Positions 34,401 through 46,300 of a DNA stretch of 64,000 nt are shown piece by piece. The notes below the pieces were generated by a model. The model had not been told where the DNA came from. It searched no databases and saw only the letters and a program-made list of their open reading frames with translations. A program made the translations under genes and the position numbers. The DNA is taken from assembly GCA_023333565.1 (NCBI GenBank), contig JAJKFH010001431.1, positions 496,001 through 560,000 on the forward strand, read 5' to 3'. The DNA is from Puffinus mauretanicus. Lineage: Eukaryota > Chordata > Aves > Procellariiformes > Procellariidae. Each line of letters starts with the position of its first letter. Position 1 is the first letter of the stretch.

Positions 34401-37400
34401 ACAAATTGGGTATCACATTGAAAGTAAATAGATGCTATACTATATATAACACTTCCTAGATTTGATTCTTAAGGTTTTGGCTATAAGAGTTCAATGCTGA
34501 ATCATTAGTGTTTGAAACTGCAGTACGTGGTAAGTTGCCCTAATAGATTTTCTGCAATGTTCCTGAAATTAGCCCATGAATTTGTAAACTACTTTCAAAT
34601 AGCTGAAAATAACTGCTGTGACTGTAGAAATTTGAGGCAGAGACTGAAGAGAAGATGTGATATTTTGTAATTTTTGAAAATTATAAAAAGTACAAATGGG
34701 AAAACCTGGGGAGCTGTAATGGGAACTGCACCTGCTAAGTCCATTTTTCATTAATAAAGTAATGAAGCAAATGTTAAGGGATGACAGCTGATGAGAAGTA
34801 ACACCTTTATACATATATAAAATAATCTCTGTCAAATCGAATTGATTTTTTTTTTAAATTACTGAATTTGTAGCCAATGGTAATGATGGCATGACTGAAA
34901 TACAGCTCTTTCTCAATATTATTGAAGATTTTGGTACAATACCTCCAATCCTGAACAATTATTTCTTAGCAACTTGGGTATAAGCATTGTCTCATGCATG
35001 AAAGAGTCTAAATAAATGGTGGTGATTTGCAGCAAAACATTGAATCTTGGGAGGTGCCCAAGTGAGGTGGTGTTGGGCAGTGTGATGTTAGATTTTATTT
35101 ACAGTGTTTATTAATGTTTTGTGAGAGAAGTGTAAACTGCACATTAATTATGTTCCACAGGGACTAAATGAGGAGGTGTAGCAGAGGATGAACTAATCAC
35201 TTTATCACTTGCTGGGCACTCTGAGCTGGTATAATTTAGTATAGTCCAACTAAAAGTGGGAATAAATTCTCCCTGATAGGAAATTTATTTCCTAGGCTTG
35301 TATATGGATCTGTGTTTTATTCCCTTCAGACACTATATATGCTAAGACTTTTCTTATTCTGGGTGCTGGGAACACTGAACGGTTCTTAAACTGCTTGTAG
35401 ATGATGAAAAGTGCAAATAAAACAATTTTATTAATGATGAAAAACGGAAGCAGATAAATATTGAGGATCATGAAGAGATACAAAAGGACCAGAAAAGGCT
35501 GGCGGAACGGGGACAGGCTGCTGATGAACCAAACATGACTTTATTCTCTGGGTGCTGTATATTTACAGGGTGTGCTCACAGACATCTTGTGGAGATTGAG
35601 GAGGCCATAGCCACCCATGGAAAAGTCTCACACAAAGGATACAATACGATGCTGTGCTGATTTTTGTAGGAAAATTTCTCTAGTTCTTTTAATTCTGTTT
35701 CACCCTGGCAAGGATCCCCTGACCATGCACTGAGGAGACCCTGCTCTTTCATGGGCAGGAGGAGGAGGACGGGGAAGATGGAAAGCAAAACCCCTGCACA
35801 GACAGGCCTCTGGAAGACACTCAGGTTTATTGGTCTGGACAGTGGACACGTGTTTCTCAACTGGAATCTTCTGGATCAGAGGTTTTTTTCTGTCAAAACG
35901 AGCTTTAAGGAATTTTAAAGCCTGTGCAATTGCTCAGCAGCCTTTGAGTATGCACAATGGCAGAGTTGTGGGGGTGACCACAGTAGGAACAGTCTAGCTG
36001 AGCTGGCTTTCATCAAAGTGGCTCAAGTGTCAACAGCACTGAAGTTGCAGGGTACAAACTTCAGCTTTTGCTCAAACCGGTTGAGCTAAAACGTGGCATC
36101 TACTTGTGCTCTGACTGCACCGAGGCTGGCTTTAAGGGCAGGTGCAGACCAGCACAAGCTTCCTTGCCCTAGATCATGTTTTCTGTGAGGAATGAGTTTA
36201 GAAGGGTAAGTTCAAAGGCAGTCCAGGCAGGCAAGGCCAGTGCATTTGAGGCTGCTGAGAATGGTGCCTGTAATTCTAGTAGTACTTAGCACATTGTAAT
36301 GGAAATGAAAACCCTCTAACATCTTCCATAGACCCTTAAGATGCTTGGAGACAAGACAAAGTTTTGATTTAAACCATTGGCTTAAGTTACTTTAAGCAAA
36401 AAGAGTGCCCTGAAGTAGCTTAATTATGGACATACATTTTGTCGTCTTGCCTCTCGTGTCAGCGTGAAAACTTTTAGGAGAGTAGGAAATGGGGTGGTTG
36501 GAGTGGTTATACAATAAACTTCCAGAAGAAGATCTTGGCTACCAACACCTAAAAGGCTCTGTGTTACCAGTGGTTTGAGCTAGTGAGATGTCTTATTTAT
36601 CCCTTAAGAGTTTTCCATATTGATTGGACTTAAATGTGCTCCTTCTACAAAAATGTCCATCAGGGTGATTAAGTCTTGCATAAAAAGTGCAGTAAATTCT
36701 CCCTGGCTCCAAGAGACTCTTTTGCAGCCGTTCGACACTGGCGCTCCCTCCCCAGCACCCTGTAAATCAGGTACCATCTGGCAGTTTTGCATTAGTTCCC
36801 CTACCTTGCCTATTCTTTGAGCAAGTGCTGGAGACAACTGCATTTGGCTACGTGCACAGTCATCTGGGATCTCCTCTGTAACTTCAAGGCTGGAAAACTT
36901 GAAAAATAGAAGGCATTGGGATGGGGATTGAAATCCTTCCTCTGCTGGCTCCAGCCTCAGGCCCAAACCAATGGAGAGGCAGCTGCTGGAACGAACAGTA
37001 AAAAAAGGGGGTGGATTCACATCATGGCAGGCACCATAGAGCTTGAGGGATATCCACCTAGCAGTGCAGGGGATGTGCTTGGGGTTTCTCTACCTACAGG
37101 GGAAGCTCATCCAGTATAATGCATCCTCTGTGGCATCCTCTGGGCTGTTAACTCAGATCTAGGGAGGGTACATGTGGTCCACTTGCTCTTGATTGCCACC
37201 TACCTGCAGGGGAGCGAGAAAGGAGATATTCATGACCTTCTTTCAACATGAAGACTGCAACTATTTTTTTCCTGGGCCTCTCAAGTCAGGAGTCACCTTG
37301 TTCCCTCTTTTCTTACAGCCATAAGGACCATCAGACTCTGCCTCTCAATCATGAGGGTGGCATTTAATGGGTGCCTCGTCTTTTCGTTGGTGGAGAACTC

Positions 37401-38606
37401 GCCAACCTATGCCATTGGATTCACTTAGCCATGCCTAAGATGCACTTGACAAGATGTTAGAGTGCCACCAGCACCCATCTGATTTTCTTTTGCTTCTCTG
37501 CTGCTGCAGCACAAATTACATGGCTGAAAGCCTTTCATGGTTCTTGGAATCAGATCTATCCTGCAAACACTAAATACGGTCTGATTATAAATGTTGCTCC
37601 ACGGTCTGATTTAGGATGCCTTTGTTGGGCAAAGCTCCTGGTGACACCGAATGACTCCCTAAGTGAGGAAAAGTGGATTTTAGAGGACAAATTGTTTGAA
37701 ACGTTTGTTGGGGAGCTAGTTTGAAAAGATTAACAAGGGGAAACCATTTTGTGTGGAAGACTAAATTCCTGACTAAAGTATATAGCAATTTTCATTTAAG
37801 GCTTTATACAAATTATATAGCTATAATAGATATATTCATCTTGAAGGGAAGACTTGGGGATTTCAGGCTTTTGAAACAGTTCTCTCTGTCAAGGGCACAA
37901 GTCCGTAAGTTGTGATTTTTGGATCACTACTTCTCTGCTGAGCTAGTCTAACTCAGGAAGTTGGTAAAGGTTTTAAACTGGCAGAGATATGCCTGAGGCA
38001 AGCTTCAGGCATATTGGCATCACAGCTGCATTGCTGCTTTGCCAGTAGAAAAGTGGTACCATATAGACTGATTAGAGGAACACGGGTAAGGAGCGGTAAA
38101 GGATTCCAGATAAAATAAACAAATTAAACCTTCAGGAAGAAGCAAGTTTTTTCAGGCATTTGATTTTTTTTTTTTTCCTGGAAAGGTGTTTTACTGCTCT
38201 ATTTTGAGAGTTTGTCATCAACTGATGTGCCAGTTTAGTCTGAAATCATGTGACTTGGCACGTTTTAAACAGGGCTACTCCTGGTTTACTCCCATGTGAG
38301 TGAAACGTGTTGCACATGAAATCAAAAGCATTTCTTGTGGAAACCATAATTTTATACCAGGTTCTTAAGTACTCATAACAAGCCAGGTGAGAATGCATTT
38401 TGTACCTGGTTCTTGATGACACGTTGGAGCATGAGGCAGTTGTGAAATTTATATCCAGATTATGATTTCTGAAATTTGATGATCTTTTAGACTTCATGGT
38501 CTTTGATTTGAATCGATCTAAACATTAAACATTGACATATAATGTTTTGTATATGTAAAAATACTTTTTACTTTTCATTTTCCAGTAACCACAGGGAGGT
38601 TATCGA
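31401..38606. other. Unassigned AT-rich DNA
   Basis: Bases 31690-32000 are AT-rich and complex, without repeats, and look like a conserved non-coding block. Homopolymer T runs lie at 33979-33990 and 38167-38177. Bases 35292-35860 hold two neighbouring minus-strand frames rich in hydrophobic residues, and 36604-37020 (minus) has a 138-codon frame. None has a domain I recognise. A 10-bp-arm hairpin lies at 37987-38014. Confidence 0.5.
37987..38014. other. Small perfect hairpin
   Basis: ATATGCCTGA (37987-37996) and TCAGGCATAT (38005-38014) are exact reverse complements around the 8-bp loop GGCAAGCT. There is no T-run after it and no sign that it acts as a terminator. Confidence 0.5.
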
Positions 38607-38895
38607 CAAGATGGAGCTAGGCTCCTCACAGCATTGCGTGCAGGGTGGATAAGAGGAAATAGGCATTAGTTGAAATGAAAGATTCAGACGGCATATAGTC
38701 GAGCAATGGAGCAGGTTGTCCTGTCCAGAGAGGCTGTGCAGCCTCCATCCTTGAAGGTTTTCAAGACCCGGCTGGAGAAAACCCTGAACACCCTGGTCTG
38801 ATCTCATAGCTGACCCTGCTTTGAGCAGGCGGTTGGTCCAGGGACCTCCTGGGGTCCCTCCCAAGCTGAATTATCCTAGGCTCTTATGATTATTA
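38607..38895 (+). repeat. CR1 LINE 3' terminus (forward orientation)
   Basis: The copy runs from GATGGAGCTAGGCTCCTCAC through GGAGCAGGTTGTCCTGTCC, AGAGAGGCTGTGCAGCCTCC, ATCCTTGAAGGTTTTCAAGA, GCTGACCCTGCTTTGAGCAG and GACCTCCTGGGGTCCCTCCC to the 3' end near TGAATTATCCTAGG. This matches the remembered avian CR1 3' end closely, including the ATTCTATGA-like terminus. An internal segment ('AGGAAAAACTTTTTCACCATGAGGG') is missing at about 38700, so the copy is 5'-truncated and internally deleted. It is the least diverged CR1 in the window. Confidence 0.92.
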
Positions 38896-39294
38896 GTTGC
38901 TAGTTTGCCCAGTCTAATTCCAAAAATTATTATGGGGAGTGTTAGATCAAGATGGAGACCCTTTCTCAAAGTGGAAATCATTTATAAATACGGAAGGGCA
39001 GCTGGGACGCTGTCATTGCTTGATGAAGATCGATGTTGAGGAAGATACGTTTATAAATCATCAGGATAGGAGCTCAACTCCCTCTGGCACTGGTTGAAAT
39101 GTGATTTCTACATATTCTTAATATAGTTTTTCAGTCAGCTTAGCCAGGGCCTAGGAAGGAGACTTGTGGTTCATCTCCATTCCTCTTCATTTCCTGGCCT
39201 CTCCAGGGCAGCAGTGCAGAGATTAATCAGTTGTGAGCAGTTTCATTGGATTTACATGTTAGTAAAAGTGAAGACAAACCAGGTAATCTGGGGT

Positions 39295-39710
39295 TTATGC
39301 TGACAAGCTCTCTGTTGTGTTACAGTTATTCCCCTGGGACATTTTTCTTCGAAGTCTCACAACTTTTTGAAGAAACTTCTTGCCTTCTTTTGGCTCTTTG
39401 CTGCCAGTGAAAAGGTCATTCAGACCCTTTCTCAAGGTTTTTCCCCTCTTCCATTTCATGTCTGCAGTTTGAGCTATGACTTCCACCTCTGTTAGCAGAT
39501 CCTTCCAGATCTCCTCCTCCTCCTTCCTCTGGCTCCACAGGCAACACTAATGGACCGTTCTCTGAGAACAGCTTTTGCAGCATCCCAAATGATATCTTCA
39601 GGGAGCCCTTCTGGAAGTCCAGCGCTCCTCCACTTCTTCTCCAGGTTTTCTTGCTTAATGAGAAATCCCTGTCCTGAATCTAGGACCCTCATGCTTATTT
39701 TTTTCTCCAA
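39295..39710 (-). pseudogene. Fossil protein-like frame, possibly LINE-derived, broken by a frameshift
   Basis: Two minus-strand frames abut with a phase change near 39530-39550. The first (from 39710) reads ...ENLEKKWRSAGLPEG... then IIWDAAKAVLRERS. The second reads WSQRKEEEEIWKDLLTEVEV and on to KKFLQKVVRLRRKMSQG. The composition is hydrophilic, charged and protein-like. The W-D-x-x-K-A-V-x-R piece resembles the segment between endonuclease and reverse transcriptase in L1-type ORF2 ('WD..KAV.RG'), but the downstream half does not. The match is from memory and weak. It could instead be a retrocopied gene or chance. There is no intact gene. Confidence 0.3.
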
Positions 39711-39711
39711 A

Positions 39712-39768
39712 GGGCAAGTTAATTCTAGCTCTTACCCCACTGACTTAAGTGGATTTACCGCTGGAACA
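39712..39768 (-). repeat. 'CCACTGACTTAAGTGG'-type dispersed motif
   Basis: TAGCTCTTACCCCACTGACT followed by TAAGTGGATTTACC resembles the amniote phrase 'ACTCCCACTGACTTCAATGGGAGT'. It lies just upstream (in minus-strand sense) of the fossil frame, which may be part of the same old insertion. Confidence 0.3.
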
Positions 39769-42339
39769 TGAATATCTTATTGTCTTTCACTTCTGAATAC
39801 CACTACTACTAAGATAACTGCAGTTTTATGAGCTCTGTGTTTAGTGACTGCCATTAAAAAAGCAGCACTTCAGTGCCCTCTGATATTTGAGCTTTACTGT
39901 GGTATTTGTAGTATCTTCTATAGTGAGAACAAGAAGTACTGCAGTAAAGACAAAATTTGAGGTACCATAAATGTTAAATTTATTTTAAACGACCCACTGC
40001 AGGCTGACAAGAAAGATATACTTAATACTTTAGTCTATAAATATAAAAATTGATCCAAGACTATGACCCAGGAAAGTGAGAAAGAAGTAACATTTTTCTC
40101 TCAGAGAAGTTGCCTCTTGTGTAAATGAGTTACCTCTAAACCTTCCAATTTTTAGGTTATTCCATGATTAGTGACCTTTGGTGGCAGTACCACAGCTTGT
40201 TTCTACTGGCCCAGTCTGCTGTTAGGGAAAGGCCACCTTTGCAAGGACCTGACCTTGTCACATGCAGGGGAGTGTGCACCTCTAAACTGTGATTTCTCCA
40301 AGTCTAAAGGAAAACTGCGTTGTCTGAGGCTTTCAACCCAAAGCTCTGAGCAACTGTAACTTCTGCTAATTTCATTCTGAAGTATAAATAGAGCAGCTTC
40401 AGATGTTTAAAGAGGGACTAATTTTTAAAGCTGCTGGCATAGGTGGAAACTTACGGAAAATTGCCAAGGCTTTTGAAAATGCAAGGTATTTTGCAAATGT
40501 TCTTCATGAGAGGATTTTTGCATATATTTCTTCTTTGGAGGGAAGACAAACCAGTTGGGTTATTAATGAAAAACAATCCTGTTTAGGAAGAAATTTCTGC
40601 CACACAGCCAAAACCCTCTCTTTGTTGATGCAAGAATACAGCTGCTTTGGTTACAAACCCTTGAAGAGTTATGGTATTTTCCTACCTATGGTAATGAATG
40701 TGTGAGGAAAGAAGAAGGGAGCTGATAGTCCTGTAGCCCTCCTTCCCTTTGCTGCTAGTGCCCTTGGATGCCACAAACACCGCTGTACCCTGCAGTGCAG
40801 CTGTGAGTGCAGCTGTGTACATCCCCATTTAGATCTTTGTCTTCTGCTTCAGCTTTCTGTCACACTGATACTGCCTGGACGTGTTGGGCTCTGAGGATCA
40901 ACATGCTGCCGCTTGCCCGCCTCCTCAGATTCAGCCCATGCCAAGATCAGCATCCAGACAGCCATAACAGCATGTGTTAGCAGTTGGACAAGTTTAGCAG
41001 TGCATGATGAACCCTGTTATGCATGTTTGAGTTCCTCCTGTGGCCTAGGAGTTTGCCACCTCCGTTTTTACTCAGTGCTAAAACGCTATGAGACATGGTC
41101 TGCACAGAGATGCGAAAAGGCTGTTGCAGTGCCTCACTGCTTCATGGATTGAGTCATGTCATAAGCAGTCCCCTGGTGCTAAGAGGTTCTGTGAAAAGCA
41201 AATTAAAAAAAAATTTGGTTGTAGAGGGATATTTTAGAAATGGAGTACTGATTTCCATTTAGGTGTATTTGTAGTGTCAGGAGGGGGGCTAAATAAAAGG
41301 TTTGAGCTGGCAAGGTGGCTCCTGTTGTGGTGGTTTTAATCCAAGGTTGTGAAAGGTGACAAAAAATTTTGGTGCTCAAATGAAAATGTTTTAGAGAGGT
41401 CTAATTTTCAAAACGGAGGTACAGAGCATGTTTTGGAAACCGGACAGTTAGGGGCATCTCAGAGGATGCTCAGTGAATCTGTCACCCTTCAATAAAAAAC
41501 TAGTCCATAGTCTTTTGAGGAGAGGTATCTGTATTTCCTTTGCTTATGTACCCAAGTTGGCTGGTCAAATTAACCACACAATTTCTCTAGGATTCTTTTG
41601 TAAGGAATGGAGACACTGTTTATTCCAAAAAACAGTGCAGGGGAATGACAAAGAGCATACCAGAAGTTCAGAGAGAGTAGCCAGCAACCACAAATGGCTG
41701 TGTAAGGTGGGTGGGCAGTGCAAACACGTCTGAGAACTTCTTTAGGTATATGGATCCTGGATGGCAGCATTGTTGCATTTTATAATTAATTATAGAGTTA
41801 TGTGTAAAACTATTTAAATGTTGTGTGTCCTAAAATTAGGAAACACAGTAAATGGAGGTGGTATTTGAATGGTGTCCCACCTTCTGCATTTGAATGTTAC
41901 AGTGTGCTTAATCATCCTCGGCCATTAAGGAAATTCTGTGTGTGAGTGTGGCCGTTGGCATGCATGCACATTTAGCTCTTTCCAGAACCCACCTGGTTGA
42001 CTCTGTTGCTTCTTCAAAGAGTATAGGGTGTCTTTTAAATCTCTGTTATGCTACATTTATTTTCTTTGCTTTTTTTAAAAAGTAAACATTCTTCTTTTAA
42101 ACTTAAAAACCCCCAACTTTTAAAAGTCAAGGCTCTTTTGACATGCTTTAAAAGTTCAAAACAATTGCAATAACAAAAGCAAACCCAGCAATTTTCTCAG
42201 AATTAGAATATGGAGAAAAATCCTCCCATTGCAGGCACAAATCTCAGCTGTATCATCTTCCCAGCCCTGTTCTTTTCCACTCCCATTGGAGGTCTGGGGA
42301 AAGAAAGGTGCTTGCAGCACGAAGGAGAGAAAAACTAAT

Positions 42340-42359
42340 TCAAGTTAATATTAACTTGA
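42340..42359. promoter_or_regulatory. 20-bp perfect palindrome resembling a spacer-less HNF1 site
   Basis: TCAAGTTAATATTAACTTGA equals its own reverse complement. Its core GTTAATATTAAC is the HNF1-type homeodomain dimer site GTTAATNATTAAC lacking the central base. Binding is therefore uncertain, but a perfect palindrome of this length is unusual in non-repetitive DNA. Confidence 0.5.
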
Positions 42360-43149
42360 GAGGAGAGGAGAAGCAGGGAGTGATTTCTGAAGTCTGAAAT
42401 GCTTTGTGGAAAGGTCTATGACAACTTCTTTGTCACCAGCAAATAGAAGAGATTTTAGCCTGATGCTTCTTCTGACCAAGTGCTGCTGTGGCAGGCAATG
42501 GTTTGAGCCTCTCCCTTGTCCTAATGGAGGGAATTTATAGTGTGAGTATCAATTCCATCCAGCTCTTCTGACAAAGCTTCCCGGCTTCTTGCATTTAGAG
42601 GCCAGAAAGGCTTACGGTGACCTCCGAAATAAAGCAAGTCATGGCATTCAATCCACTGATGTCTGCATAAAGACCTTAGCTTCTGTTTGAGAATAGGCTT
42701 TAGTAGACATCCAGTTTTGTTTTAAACACATCAGTTAATCAGAAGTCTACTGTATCCCACAGGAAGTTGTTCAAATAGTTATCTCTTCTCTCTCAAAAGC
42801 ATGCATTTCATGTTGTATTTGAACATTTCTAATTTCAGCTCCCTGGTGTTTCATATCTCATTATCCAAAGATGTTAACATGCATTCAGCATCGGGCTTAG
42901 CCAAGATCACTGGAGCAACTGTTGCCCCAGCTGCTCACCCACCCCCTTCCTGGAGGTTGCTGGTCACCAGAGCAGGGATGGTTGAACGCCTCCTGAACTG
43001 ACACAGTTTACAATGATAAACTGATCCTGGGCAGCAACTTGCAAGAAACGAAGACCGAACTGGTTCTTGCTGCAGCCACACAGTTTGATCTGCTGCTGCA
43101 TGCATATCAATATTTTAATGTACTAGACTGAGGTCCATTTTATCTCCAT

Positions 43150-43350
43150 GGATGCAGTTACGATCAAATCTCTTCCTAACCTTCTCTTTGAATAGACTGA
43201 CCTCTGAATCTTTCACTGTAAAATGTGCATTTGAGACCTCAAATAAATTTTGTAACTCTTTTCTGAGCTGTATTTCAACATGTGAACATGAGACTTGGAT
43301 AACCATTCCAGGACAATCATTCTGCAAGCTGTGTTAATCTACATAGACCT
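43150..43350 (-). repeat. Ancient CR1/L3-type LINE fragment (reverse orientation)
   Basis: CGATCAAATCTCTTCCTAAC, then CTCTTTGAATAGACTGACCT, CACTGTAAAATGTGCATTTG, CTCAAATAAATTTTGTAACT, CTTTTCTGAGCTGTATTTCA and TAACCATTCCAGGACAATCA follow the antisense of the CR1 3' region, in order, with indels. In the consensus this is the stretch around 'TCACTATAAGGCATGTTTTCC...TTCTCTGAACCCTCTCCAA...ACAGTATTCCAG'. The minus-strand frame at 43115-43327 looks protein-like only because it overlaps this repeat. Confidence 0.6.
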
Positions 43351-46300
43351 CTCCTCAGTGAAAAAAGGTGAGCCCTTCACACAGAGGCTTCTTTCCAAAT
43401 AAAGTTCGCAATCCCGCAAGTGTGACCTGATGCCAGACTCCTCCAGGAAGTTGTGGGTAATGAAGCTTTGATATTTTAATCCCCCATTAAATACCTCTGA
43501 GAAACAAAAAGCAAATGGCAAAATTAGGGTAACTGAATTACATTTTTTTCTTTGTTTTTCACTGCTGTAGTGAAAAAAGTTAACAGAATACAAAACTTTA
43601 GCATTGAAAACACATTTTTATTTGATTTTTAAGAAAAGTACTTTCTTCCAACAAGGAGCTGGTAGTTTAAAGCAGGATATTAGGACTGTTCATTTCCACG
43701 CAGAATTTCACTGGAGTAGCTGTAGTACATTGTGTGACCAAATTAATATGTATGAGAACGTCCAATATGTGCATGCAAAACCTCATTGTTTTTATGGCAG
43801 CTCGTTATGCAGAAATTCAATGAAGTCAGCAGTGTAGTCTGAATTCAAGTTACTTTGCAGTGAATTGGAAATCAGGGAAAGTATGAGCTACCTTGCGTTG
43901 CCGGACTAGGTGAAGTTCATTAATGTTCATTTTGGGAATGATTTAATGATGAGCGGTTGATACATTGCCAGCTCATAAAGTCAGCTCAATATCAACTCAT
44001 TAGCAGGAAACTGAACTCTGTCTGAGTTGTTCCGAGACTTGTACCTCAAACAACACTTAAGGGAGAATCATAATTTTATTAAAAGAAAAAAGTCTTCGAT
44101 GTAAGAAACAGTTTTTTAAAAATAAGGTGAGAGTTTATAGAAGTAGTGTTGGAGTTACCTTGAAATTGCTTTCCAGGAAAGCTCTCACCTTTAAAAAATA
44201 CAACATGAATAACAAGGTATGTCAATATCTTTCTCATGCTAACACAAAACCACTATTCTTTGTAACTGCTAGAAGCTGCTTATATAGAAGGCCTGCTATC
44301 TTATACTTTTAGATCTAGGAAGTCAACACTGAATTTAATTTAAACCCAGTATACAAAAACAAATGAGTAACACCATATCAAAAGCACAGACTACATCTGG
44401 TCTCAATCAGTTTATGTACAACATTCAACGCACTTGAAAGCACACCACCCACAGCAACATCTCCCAGCGTGCTGAGAGCTTCCAACGCTACCTTCCTTGC
44501 TTTCTTTTCCTCATTTAGAGTGTGTTCTTTAAAAAACAGACAAATAAACAGACTTCATTTTCACGATTCACATTTTCCATAATCTTGGGTATGAGGCACT
44601 GGCTTCACCTTTTTTTAAGCTATTCCTCCATTCCTTCATTTGTCATCCCAGGCACCAAACAACGTGATCCATAAATCCCATTGATTTGGCATTACTTTGC
44701 AGCTTCTAAGACATTTAGACCCCATAGACCCACATCTCTTTCCGAATATGTTATTTGGGGATCCCAAATACCTGAGATTATCTTTTAATTGTTTATTTAA
44801 CCAAAGTACTGATGTATTGACTTAATTGTGTCTGTTCTCATTTATTTGCTTAAACAAGCAAGGAATACTAAAAGATAACAACATTGTTGATTGATTTGGC
44901 TGTGTGACATTTGATGCAATCCATATGGGCCACAAAGTCAGCATTAGGTTTGCAATCAGAAGAAATCATCTCCAAAATCTTAAGGAAGAGGAAAGCTGTT
45001 GGTGCTGGGAAGAAATTCAATTCCTGTAGTAAAGAATCATTTGTTTTGGTTTATTCACCCGAGTGACATATAGGAAGGCAATGTCCGTAAATCAGCTACC
45101 AGCAAAAAAGCTAGCTCCAAAAAAATAATTGCAAACTAGGATCTGTCAGTTTCACACCTGGTAGTTTAAAGATACTAATAAAAATAAGAAAATCTGTGAC
45201 AGCAAACTGATTTATACAAAAACCAGCAAACCTCTGTTATTTGTAAAGTGCAGTTTTCTGCCTCTTAGAAATGATCCCCAAGATCTCATTATCCTGTGGA
45301 TGTTTTAAGATGTCTGTGCCCAGGTTTGGACTTTGGGGATGGACCCTATTTTACCCACCCAAGTAAAAACAGTGGATTCTTGGGTGGTTTTTGCCTCTTA
45401 GGTACCTAGCCAGCTCCTGTAGCTTAAGAAGAGAGAGCAGAAGCTGATCATGTTTTTCATGCACAGGTGTTGCAGTTTCCCTTTGCAGGCAAGCCAGAAG
45501 CTGTGGAAGAAATGGAAAGAGAGGAGAGAAATGGACCCAGGAAGTCTCAAAGAGAGTACATGGGAAATTCTTGCTGAATTTTTGGATTATTGCATCCATT
45601 TTAAGCATCTTGGAAAAAGCAATTTTGTTTTGCTCCTGGTATTTGTTCAAGTAGAGCCATTAAAAGCGTGGGCATAATAAATTGTGAGGCAGCTTGTGAC
45701 CCATGCTGCTTTTTCCTGCCTTTTTCACCCTAGTTAAACTTTAAAAGCTTCCCACATTATTGTCAAATGTTTCTTGCAGCTAAGAAGATAAATGCAGCAA
45801 ATCATCTCCTGTTAACAGGTTCTCCCTACTGGAAGAACCAATAAACATTTTCTGTACAAAGCAACAGTTTGTTTTCATTGAGCTTGGAATGGAAAATGCA
45901 GACAAACTCTGTGAACTGAAACAGTTTTGAGAACAGAAAAATGGGAAAATTAGGAACTTAATGTTTCACTGTGTACCAAGAATGGCTGTCATATTATGCC
46001 AGGCACTTTAATGAAGAAATTAGCAATACACACTTAGGACTGTATCTTCAAGAGAATTGTAACCAACTTAGGTGTACAAAATATTTGCACTGGAGGCAGT
46101 GAAAGGGAAGCTAATGAAGAAAAGATACGGTGTTACATCCAGACCAGGTAAACCTTGCAGGGCAAGAGAGACTATGCATTTCTATCCTATGAGCCACCTC
46201 TGTTCTGCGACATGTAAATTTTCCATCATTTGAAGAGTCTCATCTAGGCACCTAGGTCTCTTTTAGGCGATAGAACTACCTAATGATCAGGAACATATTT

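Larger units (their letters stand above)
38896..43149. other. Unassigned DNA with a fossil reading frame and a palindrome
   Basis: Apart from the fossil frame at 39295-39710 (minus) this stretch shows no gene. It contains a TATAATTAATTATA palindrome at 41781-41794, a GTGCAGCTGTG-type tandem duplication near 40796-40818 and a 20-bp palindrome at 42340-42359. Open frames are 100 codons or fewer and unrecognised. Confidence 0.5.

Noticed and set aside
35292..35860. Minus-strand hydrophobic frames with a short SIFPVLL word reminiscent of TMEM33
   Set aside because: The identity is only seven residues. The sequence upstream does not continue the family, and the two frames are interrupted and out of order relative to it. 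Treated as coincidence.
36604..37020. 138-codon minus-strand frame
   Set aside because: No homology, no splice context and no conserved motif recognised; similar frames occur by chance in this composition.
43115..43593. Two protein-like minus-strand frames
   Set aside because: The first overlaps an ancient CR1/L3-type fragment whose antisense reads protein-like, and the second is adjacent AT-rich DNA with no homology I can see.
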